From: Nyssa sinensis
Lineage: Eukaryota > Streptophyta > Magnoliopsida > Cornales > Nyssaceae
Direction of reading: 5' to 3'
Assembly (NCBI GenBank): GCA_008638375.1
Contig: CM018048.1
Location: 51,593,675 to 51,657,674 of the forward strand
Length of the DNA stretch: 64,000 nucleotides
A model generated the notes under the pieces. That model did not search any database. It was not told the origin of the DNA and was given only the letters and a program-made list of their open reading frames with translations. The stretch's first letter is position 1, and each line of letters opens with the position of its first letter. Positions 25,201-35,885 of this stretch are shown here, piece by piece. The position numbers and the translations under genes were made by a program.

Positions 25201-28200
25201 ACCCAAACCCTCTTATTTTGGGCCAAAGACGTTCCTTCAATTAACAAATGCATGCATACACATGATACAAATGAACACTAGTAAAAGTGCACGTAAAGAT
25301 GCCCAAGTTACCAAGAATGACACCTACCAAATGAAAAAGGTGTCTGATTATTGAAGAGAACTCCAGAGCTCCATGAAGTTGTGAAACTTGCAATTGAACC
25401 AGCTGGAGCAATCCCGCTTTTCTCTTGAAATAAATTTGTCTCATTTTCCTTGCTTTCAGATACAAATTTCTTTTGAGGAGCATGAGATCCCTCTGCAGGG
25501 AAACTCTCACCTTTTACAGCATTTGCTTTAAGCCAGTTAACAACATCACTAAATTTCTCCTGCAAGAAGAGGTTAAATAGAGAAGATTTGTTAAAGTAAG
25601 GGAACAAGCACTTCTATTCACAAAATTTCCATTCCCACATGAAACTTCACTCAAAAGAAATTTTTTAAAACAATGATGCATTATAATCCTAAATCAGAGG
25701 GCTTATTCGACAATGTGGAACTGAACTACAGCATATCTAGCGAAAACATAGCTTCATTAGGGCAGCCAGTTTGCAACTATGGAAGCTTCAAACTCACTGA
25801 ACCGAGCGGAACCAATCAATGCATGTGCCGGGGTTAGATATAGGATGGCACATTGGGAAAGTTGAATAGGAGGTCCCACCTCCTTTTTCTCTGCAACTTC
25901 TCCTTCTCCTTCTCTGGGTATAGGAGGTCCTACCTCCTTTTTCTCTCCACCTTCTTCGGGTATAGACATACCTTCTCTGGTTACGGAGATACCTTCAACA
26001 TTCGCAATGAAACCCAACTCAAACTCTATCACGAGCAGCCCTAGATGGAGGTGCCTGTCCCGGAGGTCCCACCTTCTTTTTCTCTCTACCTTCTCCAGCA
26101 GTAAGTTGTTGCAGAAGTACCTCCTGAACCTGCCTCCAGTTACCTTGTTTGCCCCTCTGACCAACGGTGCCTGTCATCTGGAATAGCTTATTTTCTAGAA
26201 GGGATCTCTTTTCAACAGCTTCAGAAGTCTCTCTTCGTTCTTTATTAATTTCAGAACTTCTGAGGCATTCATGCCTTTCTAGTGCACCATGCGTCTCGAA
26301 ATAGTTTCCACACACATGGCAAGGAAAACCAGAGAAAATGCGTGGATGCTTCTTCTTATTATGCCATTTCAAATCCCTATTTGAGATAAACTTTACAACT
26401 ACGCCTTTCTCCTCCTTTCACCTCAAACACATCCAAAATCGTTGTAGTACCTATAGGGTCTCTTTCGGTTTCATGACTTGAGAGTTAAAAGTCATGGATT
26501 TAGCCATGTTTGTGTTCACTAGGTTCTATAGTAATTTTTGGTCCTTCTAGAGAAGGAGATGTTATTACAATATTCTTCAGTGCATTTCTAAGAAAGTGAC
26601 GCACTGATAGATGTGCATGTTTATGTTAATCCATATTGCTTAAGTTGTTGAAAATTACCATAATGTTTGAAGCGTGAGCTAGGTAGTCTTGGACTCCATC
26701 CTCCCAAAGTTCATCAGGGTGATTCTGTAATTGTGTTTGAATCCAACTGTTTCCAACAAACAAATACCAATGTTTAACATGCGAAATCGATGAAAACACA
26801 ATTGTTACAAGACACATAAAATATGGGAAATCAAATCGCCATCTATATGATTAGCAAATGGAAAAACTCATGCCCACTACACACTATAGCCATAAAGTAC
26901 TTTCGTATCATTTATTTCTTTTTATGTGAGACAAAAGTTTCATGAGAAGGAACAAAACCAAAGGACGAGACGGGAGATCTCCCCAGTGGAATGAGTGCAA
27001 GAAAGAAACCTAAAACGACTCAACCAAACACTTTTCAAACATTAAATAGGCAAGAGCTCCATAAAATTCTCCCTAACGGTTGTGGCCATTTTACCCTAAA
27101 CAAAATAGATTATACATAACCAAATCAATCAGTCAGTATCAACCAAAAAACTGTAATCATATGCTACATAATTCAAAAGCATAGCTGTCAGAATAGAAAA
27201 AGATAGACCTTGCAAATTGGGTATTGAGAGCTCTCACATGCTGTCTAGATGATTCAGCTCGGCGCATATCCAATGGTGGCGTCACCATCAATTGCTGCTG
27301 AGATGATTCTGCCCTATGAACATCAAAAAGGGATCCTGCCATTATTCTTTTACTCTGGAACTGCATCATCAAAGGGAAAAAAGTTATAAAAAAAGAATAA
27401 AATAAGTATTTATCCACAAAATGATGAACGTGTTGAAAACATATAACAAGAAAAAAGAAACATATATATTTCACATAATTGAAACTTTGACACTGTTTCT
27501 CCATTTTGTACAGTTTGGTTAAAGACACTATCACCAAAAAATGTTTCTCCTTTTCTCCATTTGACAAAACATGGTTCTCATTTTATAGTGTAAGTAACAT
27601 TTTGGAGATGGAGGTTATTAACTACAAAATAAGATACGCCTTACAAAGAAATTTTGATGTACTCTATTGGAACAATACCCAACCAACATAATGTCTTTCC
27701 CTTCAGGTCTTTAAGTTGAGGATTCCTCAAGTCGTTGGGATGAAGGATCCTCTCCCCCCAAGCCCAAAAAAAATTGTAATAATGGTGGGAGTTGTTGATT
27801 TGAGTTCTAAATCCTAGGTTGTGGTGTGCATTGTCTTACTTTGTTGTAGTATAAAATTGACATTGCAACTTGAAATCTTCGTTAAAGGGAAATGATATTT
27901 GCATTCCCCCTTAGCCATAGGAGCTCTACTTTTAAAATGAAATTATTCAACTGCCCTTACACTCAAACAATAGTCATGCAATTCACTTTCAATAAAGAAC
28001 ATTATTGCAATTTCATTTGACAACAGGTGAAGGTGGAATGCCAATGGCCACAAGGGGGGTGCAAATATCATTTCCCTTCATTAAAAAGTGTTATTTGCAT
28101 GTTTCACAATATCATTTCCCTTCATTAAAAAGTGTTATTTGCATGTTTCACAAGATTTCGCAGAGGTAACCACTAGCTCCCTCAGATAATAATATCTACC

Positions 28201-28956
28201 TGTAAAGGAAGATATCTAGTTTTGAAATTGCCAATGGATATTATCACAATTTGTGCAAACCATATGAACTGCATTCTATTGTCATTGTGGCCAAAATTCA
28301 ATATTCTCATGCATTTTCCTCATTTTATTCATATGCAAGATGTTCAAGTTATACATGTGATAGTTAGTTAGCATTTGACAGGTACTTCTATTACTTTGGA
28401 AGCAAAAGCAAAAGTAGCATTCAGTTTTACTCACAAAAGCAAGGACCATACTTTCAAGATGCTAACCAAACAGTACCAAGATAGGCATCAATAATTTCAG
28501 GCAACAAAATAGATGACAGCATGCTTTCACCACAAAATTTTACCAACAAAAGGAAAGTGTTGAAGATTGTGCTTAGTATTAACAGAAATTGGAAATTCCT
28601 CTATTCAAAAGAAAACTAAAGAATTGAAAATGAAAACGAAAACTCTAGTTGAAATTACTCAAAATTCATAGGATTAATACAGAAAAACATCATTCATTCC
28701 ATACTTAATTAGTAAATATCAAGAAGCTTATAAAATTCGGAAGCATAGCATTCGTTACATTCCAAAAATCACCAAGAACCCAGCATATACTTTACATATA
28801 ATAAACAACTGAAGCTAAATGCGTTAGCATTACCATAATTTTGATAAAACAGCAAAAGAGAGATTAGGGTTTAAGGGAGAAACGGTGACTTACAGCCGAG
28901 TCGTTAGTGTCGTTGTTGGAGTCCGATACGGCTAGACGTTTCGTCCCTTTCATCAT
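16264..28956 (-). CDS. NUP50: Nuclear pore protein NUP50 (RanBP1-like domain), 3' end apparently frameshifted
   Basis: Nine exons in transcription order: 28956-28894, 27360-27209, 26746-26659, 25559-25328, 24331-24278, 19717-19620, 19067-18942, 17380-17291 and 16458-16264. As read this gives 365 aa. The N-terminus (MKGTKRLAVSDSN, then KRIMAGSLFDVHRAESS and HPDELWEDGVQDYLAHASNIM-type text) is the plant NUP50 signature. A single FG-type motif FSFG sits near residue 178. From about residue 215 there is a RanBD1-like fold (VHEVKCKLYVK, WKDKGTGQLSIK, KPTILVRND, GRVLLNALLYPG, ARTFLIRTKTEEDR). NUP50 acts on the nuclear basket side in importin-alpha/Ran cargo release and recycling. In exon 9 the frame continues past the expected end: after RTKTEEDRNKL the conserved tail is found only one base out of frame, with its stop at 16335-16337. 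Two ATGs (28956 and 28953) begin exon 1. Introns, especially 19718-24277, are filled with repeats. Confidence 0.9.
16916..17096. mobile_element. Long-stem hairpin (foldback MITE-like) in NUP50 intron 8
   Basis: Arms of about 68 bp at 16916-16984 and 17029-17096 are near-perfect inverted repeats; both contain CACCATGCAAGAAAT or its complement and GAAATGTGC. They are separated by about 45 bases. A transcript of either strand would fold into a long hairpin. No clear target duplication was found. Confidence 0.6.
17755..17920 (-). mobile_element. RTE-like LINE 3' remnant in NUP50 intron 7
   Basis: On the - strand the translation reads RTWIKAVRKNLTALDLRRMA, a stop, then QRIDLRRWIHVD. This resembles the carboxy-terminal end of plant RTE-type LINE polyproteins, where a W-x-x-x-V/R-x-DL segment precedes a conserved R-x-x-W-R-x-x-I-H motif. 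Only this tail is left and it contains an internal stop. Assignment is by motif resemblance alone. Confidence 0.4.
18263..18287. repeat. Homopolymer of 25 G
   Basis: Uninterrupted G run in NUP50 intron 7 beside a T-rich stretch. Its length is likely unstable or uncertain in assembly. Confidence 0.95.
18568..18685. repeat. 59-bp tandem duplication in NUP50 intron 7
   Basis: The unit starting CCAATTTAATT at 18568 recurs at 18627 with a few substitutions. Both contain CATCTAACTTCTCTCC and TCTATCAGTTATAG. Confidence 0.85.
21516..22690 (-). mobile_element. Possible LTR-retrotransposon-derived segment in NUP50 intron 5
   Basis: This stretch is much richer in G+C than the flanking intron. It carries overlapping open frames of 67-88 codons on both strands, none recognisable. 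Read on the - strand, the left part contains AATAAAAGGTTTGGG, similar to the polyadenylation part of an LTR. I could not find paired LTRs, a primer site or pol motifs, so the nature and borders are uncertain. Confidence 0.25.
22743..22763. repeat. Homopolymer of about 21 C
   Basis: C run directly beyond the LINE tail. Confidence 0.9.
22790..23345 (-). mobile_element. 5'-truncated LINE (L1-like) 3' fragment in NUP50 intron 5
   Basis: On the - strand an open stretch reads AFFAWFVLWRAILTQDNLQR, then NRCVICWEEEENNNHLLLHC and RDIWQV. This is the zinc-binding region (C-x2-C...H-x4-C) at the end of plant LINE reverse transcriptases (zf-RVT). It continues in another frame with RLIPLCIFWGIWKERE, also typical of the LINE tail. 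The 3' UTR ends in TTACCTATCAAAAATATA and a degenerate TACA/TATA tail at 22765-22815, next to a 21-C run. Frameshifts and 5' truncation show it is dead. Confidence 0.75.
23830..23993 (-). mobile_element. tRNA-derived SINE in NUP50 intron 5
   Basis: On the - strand the 5' end reads GGGGGTAGCTCAGTTGG. It contains a canonical RNA polymerase III A box (TAGCTCAGTTGG, 23975-23986) and a B-box-like GGCTCGAGTCTCC at 23921-23933, about 40 bases downstream. This spacing fits a tRNA-like head. The sequence cannot fold as an intact tRNA, so a SINE is more likely than a tRNA gene. The 3' limit is approximate. Confidence 0.6.
25860..26410 (-). pseudogene. C2H2 zinc-finger gene fragment inside NUP50 intron 3
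   Basis: On the - strand an uninterrupted frame from about 26393 to 26022 reads RDLKWHNKKKHPRIFSGF, whose H-x4-H ends one finger. It continues CHVCGNYFETHGALERHE, with the C-x2-C and x12-H spacing of the next finger but without a proper last ligand. A charged region follows. Further down, the peptide EKKxVGPP occurs three times in shifting frames (about 26050, 25940 and 25885), showing a decayed tandem repeat. There is no ATG at the frame start and no obvious promoter. It lies within a phase-0 intron of NUP50 in the same orientation, so it could be accidentally exonised, but the NUP50 reading is complete without it. Confidence 0.5.
27885..28078. mobile_element. MITE with 27-bp terminal inverted repeats in NUP50 intron 1
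   Basis: The left end AAGGGAAATGATATTTGCA and the reverse complement of the right end (same first 19 bases, then CCCCCCTT) form terminal inverted repeats of about 27 bp with two mismatches. The element is 194 bp without coding capacity. The target duplication is unclear because the right end is itself duplicated (28064-28153). Confidence 0.75.
28064..28153. repeat. 44-bp perfect tandem duplication
   Basis: The unit ATATCATTTCCCTTCATTAA...GTTTCACAA occurs twice with a 44-base period. It includes the right terminal repeat of the adjacent MITE, so the duplication followed the insertion. Confidence 0.9.
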
Positions 28957-29101
28957 TGATTCGTTCTTCTGTAAACTTTGCGGTGTTTTGGCGGAGATTA
29001 AACGTGAGAGCAAATAGGGTTCTTCCCAAAAAATATATATATATATATATAAATATATATAAATAAAATTTGATTGCGCTGTTCCAGGGGAAGAATCCTA
29101 G

Positions 29102-29183
29102 CCGTTAAAATCAGATTGGTATCCAAACTTTCAATTAGAACCCCGTTAAAATCAGATTGGGGTCCAAACTTTCAATTAGAACC
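29102..29183. repeat. 41-bp tandem duplication upstream of NUP50
   Basis: CCGTTAAAATCAGATTGG and the following bases are repeated with a 41-base period and two or three changes. It lies about 150-230 bases upstream of the NUP50 start codon and could be part of its promoter. Confidence 0.85.
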
Positions 29184-29654
29184 GTTGGTTTATGGGTCTG
29201 CGAGCAACGGCATTTTCACATGGACAACGTGCTGGGTTTATCATCCCACATTCAGGGGACCCACCACCACACCGCCCCCTTAATAAATGAGTTTGAAAAT
29301 TGTTATTAAAATGGAGAGCAACATGCTTATGCTGGCCCACAGTCGCCTTCTCTCTCTTCACACACACATGGACATGAGTTCTATATTAATTGTTCCCATA
29401 CAAAAAAACAAAAGGGCTTCTGCAAAGTTAGGGTAACTCAAATTTTAGAATGCATGAGATGCGAAAGAGAAAATGGATGATGAGAGAAGCGATGGGTGAG
29501 AGGGTGTTGCAGTCATGGCTGCTGTGATCAATCATGTACACAGATCAATCATGTCCTTACAACAAATAGAGATGTATATTCAATGATTATATTCAAATTC
29601 AACTATCCACCTAAGTTGTTATCCTCACACCAAGTCTTCTAATAGAATTATTCA

Positions 29655-30066
29655 TAAAATATTGAGTTAATTACATTCAGTATTTTGAAATTTTATCTTA
29701 AATTTAAATAAAACTCTTAATTATTAATTGTAATAATTAAGTTTTTCAATTTTATTTTAATTGAGATTAATTACAAACAATTATCCCAAATTGATTAGCC
29801 GGTAATTTTATATGAGTTTCAAAATAATACATTATAATTATATACAAGGTTAAAATAAGTCTTTATAATAGGTCCTATAATTTTAATGCGTAAACAGTTA
29901 CCGTTAAGAATTTATAATGGCCGTTAACGACCGTTTACACTTGACTTCGATTGAAATGAAAGTAAAAATTCAGAGACTGAATTATTACAATTAATAATCA
30001 ATGATATTATTTGAAATCAAGACAAAATTTTAAAATTTAAAATGTAATTAATCCTAAAATATTTTA
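29655..30066. mobile_element. MITE-like element with ~90-bp inverted arms
   Basis: The left arm (29655-29740) and right arm (about 29970-30066) are imperfect inverted repeats. Shared words are TAAAATATT at the tips, TTAATTACATT, and TTATTAATTGTAATAATT inside. The centre holds GTTACCGTTAAG and related sequence, without coding capacity. Confidence 0.55.
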
Positions 30067-30754
30067 TTATAGTAAAAATATCAAAATATAATATTTTGAT
30101 ACTTTAGTAATGTTTTAACGTAAAAAAAATAGTTTCTTGCATTAAAGATGCTCTTATAAAGTTATACAAAAGAACAATCCCAAATTTTCATTCCCATCAG
30201 TATATACTTTGAGATACAAATTTTACAAAGAAATTTGCAAAAGTATGATTATATGAAAATTCTAATGGCTGATCATAGATTCACAATAAATCCATAATAA
30301 TATTACTGTAAACTTAAACTAATATTAGACAAACTATTTTAATTATGGGATAGTTTAGGAATTAAATTTGAATTTATTCCAATTAATCATTGGATAGTTT
30401 AAGAATTGAATTTTCATTTATTTCAACTACTTTGTTTTAAATTTTTAGACCATCCCACGATTAAAAAAAAATGTCTCATAAATTCCAACTATGACTGAAA
30501 TAATTCCCATGGTTGAGTTACTCTGACAACAAAATGCAATTTCTTTCTTGTATTACTGGACAAAGAAAATAGAAATAACCCATGGCCCAGCAAAAAAATA
30601 AAATCCAATGTCTCAGCAAGGAATCAAATTCCCTAGAGCCTAGGAATCTACAAGAATGCTAGCTATTTCATCTCTCTTCTTTGAGTTCAAGTTGATCTAT
30701 ATGCCCTGTTTGTAAGTTAACAAGAAACTAAAAAGCAATTGGCAGCAAACTAGA

Positions 30755-33700
30755 CTAGATTAACGGCTTCTTCTCTTCGTGTTCTTCATCCTCTTTACTA
30801 TCTACCACCTTGTTTTCTTCTTTAGAATAATATTTTCCATTCTTGGCAACAGCATTAGAGACTGGAATTCGAGGAGCAGCTTTATTATCAGGTAATAGCT
30901 TCAACATGATTCCCATGGCCATGAGCAGCAAACCCGAGCCATGTTGTTCAGTCATCGGCTTTGTAAATATTAGGTACGACAATAGCAAAGTGACAGCCTT
31001 TCTAGCAGTTGTTACCTGCTCGAAAATATCAACTAGTAGTTAGAAAATTCTTGCATTGGGATATTAATATGAATTCCTAACACGACATTAAAAAACAAAG
31101 AAAGTAAAAAATAAGATAAAAAGGGCATGTTTGATGATAACTGAACAGTACACTAAACCTGCAAATTGGAAGTGCAATGCAGAGATATCACCAAACTCAT
31201 CAACTAAATCTAGAAATGAAACTGCATATTAAAGTACTAAAACTGTTCTCCTTGTGAATGGTCGTTAAGAAATACTTGATGCACTCGCATAAATGATAAC
31301 CATGAGAATTTGACTCATTTTGAATTGTTTGTAAACAGTGCAATGGAATTTTAGTCTTCACGGAATATCCAAGCATCCATTAGTCTTGGATCATCAAGAT
31401 ACTTTACAAATAATAACAGAACTTTAAGTGAAGAGGACTGGGAAGAACAAACTGTAATTACCATGGCAGTGGTGGCAGCCCCAAAAATAGCAATGAGTGA
31501 TAAAACAGAGATTTGACCAACGAACGTCGCCATGGCTTCAAACACTAATACCCCATACACATAAGGATGCTGCAAAAACAATAGCAGATACAACATCCAT
31601 AAAATTTAAACCAAAAACAAATATAAAGTATTGAATAGCATCCTTACAAAGAACAATGATAAGACCAGGCGAAACTTATTGAGGCCATATCAACCCAATT
31701 GATTACCTTTGTTAGTTTTTATTTTTTGTAGCCAGAGAAATGGGTAATTTAGCAAGCTGTTATTACAGCTTATCCTATAAATTTAATTAAGGAAAGCACA
31801 AACATCATTTCCCTTTTTTTTTTTAAAAAAAAAAAGCCTAAATTTTGGCACCTGAAGACAAGGAAAATTAATGTAGCTGTATGTCTGGGAAAGAGTTGCA
31901 CACCCCTTTCTGCACTATTTTATGTTATATTGATAATTTTCTATACCAGTGTCCAACTCAAATTACAAGAAAACCTTTGATAAAGTTAGGGGATGAGAAA
32001 TGAACTAATGAACAGGACGGTAACTACCAAAACATTGATTACTCCTAGAAATACTTAAAAATGTGGACTTAGTGGGCACGTTATGCATGAAAAACACCAA
32101 CCCCATTCCACTAAGATCCAATAATGAGATTTCTGGATGGGGCAGAAAAGATAAATAATGGTTCTTTTACCTGAGAACAAGACTTCCATGCCGTGAACAG
32201 TTCTCCTGTTAGAATCATGGGAGGAATTAGGAAAGGTAACCCAACTACTGTTGAGCAGAACAACATTTCCATCTGTAAAGATAAACCATAAAAAAATTAT
32301 CAAAAAGGAAACAAGACTTTGTTATTAATTCTTCACATAATCATTACACCATGACAAGCAATGACAGTACACAATCGTCACCTGTGTGGTTTCAGGATTC
32401 ATCGTAAAGATTGCCTCCTGCAAATTACCCAGAAAAGAATCCATGACTAGAGCACTGGAGATCATCAGAACACCAATGATGCTGAAATTTGGAGAAGTAT
32501 TGGCATCTGCTAAGGTGAAAAGGATCAGGCCCACTACTAGGAGAAGGGCAGAAATGTATTCATGAGCAGGGTATTTTCTTCTCAAGCCAGGAATGAAGGC
32601 GCCCATTACCATCACAGGCAGTACCTATATTCTCCGGATGACAGGAGATCATAATTAGAAGGGGGATAAACAATAAGCTTCCTACATTAAAATGTCTAAA
32701 TTTCCAAGTAGTGTAAGCAAATATTGATTAGAAAAGTTCATTATGGATGATCATCGTTACAATTAAGGAATTCAAGTAATTCACAACTCATCTAGAATAC
32801 ACAATTAAAGAAAATCTCATTTCAGCTTATTAAAAACTGACAAAACAGAAACTAAACATGTTTTGAATTTAACCTTTGTGGATTTAAACATGATCTGTGC
32901 CGGATAGTTGAGAAAAGCCAAGGACCCCTTGGTTAGTCCATGAGAACCCATAAGAACAGCAGAGAGCTTCACATATGTTTTCCATGGGTTCACCATTTGC
33001 TTGACAGTGAAACCCTGTAAGTATATGAGTGCCAAATACACAAATCCTTGTACAAAGGTGAAATACCACCCATAGCTGGAAAAACAAAAACACTTAAATA
33101 TACTCACTCCAAAATAAAATCTTAAATTCAAAATCCAAAATAAACATTATGGAAGAGAACATATAACTTTCAATATAAAAGCAACTTTGACACACCTGAA
33201 CTGGAGCCGATTGTAAACATATTCCTGTAACAATAAAAAACATTATATGATTAAATAACCTTGACTGAACTCAAAAAATAATAAATAACCAAATTCTTTG
33301 TAAATTGAGCTCAATAAGGGACTTAAAAGTAATGGAAGAATGTAAAAAAATAAATAAAAAAATAGAGAATGAACTGTTCAAAGCCATATTATCACTTGTA
33401 TGCGGTATTGAAACACCAGTAGAACAACGAAATGGAGAAGACTCCAGAAAAGACAAACTGACAGAAAAATAGTAGGAAGAAAAAATACATATAAATACAT
33501 ACATACACTTATATATATAATAAATAATAAATATAAATACATACATACACACATACATACATATATGTATATTTTTCCAATATATATATATATGAATATT
33601 ACAACAGCCAATGAACCTTAACGCTTATAAAAATTCCAGAATTTAATCCTTTCTTCCTGCATCCGGACACGCAAAAGTCTAATTAAATAAGGAACAACAG

Positions 33701-33993
33701 TTTCGAACAAACCATGTATTTCAAATCCAAATGACAGGATAATAAACCACTTCACAGAAACAATAATAAACATAAATTCCTATATACTCGTACACATATA
33801 TGCAAAATGTTTAGATACAAAAATGTGAAATAAATGTTTTTTATAAGAAAATTGACATTGAACAAACCTCGCAGATGCCATTTACGAGGTAGCCAAAGAA
33901 AAACCCAGAAGAACAAATGAGAAATTGTTGCCATATGGGGCGATCAGATAGCGAAATACCAAACAGAGACCTAGCTTGATCTTCTTTCTTCAT
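30755..33993 (-). CDS. UTR2: UDP-galactose / nucleotide-sugar transporter, UTR2 type
   Basis: Seven exons in transcription order: 33993-33868, 33224-33196, 33075-32874, 32624-32382, 32272-32171, 31569-31462 and 31015-30755. They join in frame to 356 aa. The text closely follows plant UTR2-type proteins of the NST-TPT superfamily (SLC35B-like): [20 protein letters not shown] at the first membrane segment, [31 protein letters not shown], then [20 protein letters not shown] and [19 protein letters not shown]. Around eight to ten hydrophobic segments span the chain. A charged tail ends [10 protein letters not shown]. Family members exchange UDP-galactose and related nucleotide sugars for UMP across Golgi or ER membranes. 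The start is the ATG at 33993; the frame is open upstream but offers only non-ATG codons. The two lysines near the C-terminus are at -4 and -5, one residue off a canonical KKXX retrieval signal. Substrate specificity is inferred from the family. Confidence 0.92.
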
Positions 33994-35836
33994 CTCTATC
34001 AAACCCTGATCGCTCAGTAGAATCACAATTGAGGGACAATATTGGTGGAATCAGATAGTCGGTGTATCGAGATTCGCTGTGCTAGCGTTGCATGTTGTTT
34101 TGGCCTCAGGAAAAGCGATCGATCTTTATCACATGAACAAGAAAAGAATCAGAAATGAATAAATTATGTTACTCTCTCTGTTTTTATTTGAGTAATAAAC
34201 GTATAGAAAGCTCATATATATAGCATATATATATATATGTACATGAGGGGGGGAAGGAGGGAGAGAGGGAGAGGGAGAGACTTAAGAAGCGAGAAAGTCT
34301 TTTAACAAATTCCTATATCTATTGATTTCAGCTTCAGTTTCCGGGAAAATGATTTCTCGCCGTTTCCCAGGGAAAATATATGATGCGATGTTTCTTTTTT
34401 TGACTATTGACTCAAATCAAAAGCCATTTTCACATATTTGCTGGAGGTTAAAAAAAAAGGGAAGACTTATTAAGATATTTAGAATTAAAAAAACATAAAA
34501 GTAAAGATATAAACAATAGAGCATATATAATAAATAAAATAAAATCAGAAGTCGTCGCAAATATATAATTATAAAAAAATTTAGAACAAAATTGTAAATT
34601 AATAAGAAGCAATTTGGAGAGTTAGATTAAAAAAATTTATATACTTTGTGCCTCTTTAATTCTTTGAAATTTATGTTTTTGAAAAAAAATAATTAAATTA
34701 GGTCATTTCACTTAATTATAAATGAGTAAGGCTACAATTTACATTTTAAATAATTTTATAATGAATTATTAATAAATAATTAATAACAGTGTTATTAATA
34801 ATTTAATATTACATTAATTAAAATATAAAATTTAATAAAAAAATTTAGGACCCAGAAAATATATTGTTACTTATGATACGATGCCACGTGTCGGGCATGA
34901 CCATGACGTGGGCCCAATGCAGAAGACCTAGATTTTGAAAATGATACGTCATAAAGCCCAATAAAAACTATAATTTTCAGCCCAGACAGGCTACATCCCA
35001 ATAACAAATTCACGTCTTGTTAGGCCTGTGCGCGGAAGAGCGAAGTCATTGATTGGTAGCGACTTCCTAAAATACACTAATTTTTTCTCATTTTTTTTTC
35101 TTTTTTGATTAATTCTTTTAAATTATTTTTTTCCAATAAATATTAATTAAAATATTTTTAATAAAAAAATAATTTATTTATTTTTATATAATTTTATTTT
35201 TAAAAAAAAGTTAGAAAAATTATTTCCAAATTAAAAAATTGTAAAAATAAATATAAAATTAATATTTTTGTCATTTAAAAAAATTGAATACAAGAAAAAA
35301 TATTTATAATATCTCAATACAAATAAGGGAAGCCTTGATGAGCTATTTTAGAGAAAAAAAAAAAGAGAGTAAAAAGTGCCACAAGAGAAAGAACACCAAA
35401 ATCTTCAAAACAAAATGGTATATTTTTCATGTCAAAATATTATATTTTCATATTTTTACTTAAATAGTATATTTCATAAGAAATGTCATTAGAGAGGTTG
35501 TGAAGAAAATAATTATCTAAGTCGTTGAATGAGTATGCACCCGATGGTCCATCTTTGCGATCACCACTGCTTTAGCTATTGTGACCACAAGCAATATAAT
35601 CATGGCTTGCTAGTGTCAATTCGATTGCTGCCTCCACCATCAAGTGTCAATAATAATGTTACTTGGAATGTCAATTTTCCAATTGTTATGATAAATGAGA
35701 ATAAAAATTAAATCGTTATTTGTTATAAAATGTGGTACGTTAAAAGTAAACTTCTTCGAATTGTTTTATTGAAACAAAATATGCTTATTTAAAACGTGAT
35801 ATATTTTTTTATTGTATTTATAATAATATTCGTATG

Positions 35837-35885
<49 letters not shown>

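Larger units (their letters stand above)
28957..30754. other. NUP50 promoter side and intergenic DNA
   Basis: Upstream of NUP50 there is a GC-containing leader (about 28957-29010) and a TA-rich stretch at 29030-29062 that could act as a core promoter. Beyond it lie a 41-bp tandem duplication, an inverted-repeat element and AT-rich DNA with no gene. Confidence 0.5.

Noticed and set aside
33994..34026. Upstream extension of the nucleotide-sugar transporter
   Set aside because: The frame is open but offers only a GTG; the ATG at 33993 begins the conserved N-terminus.
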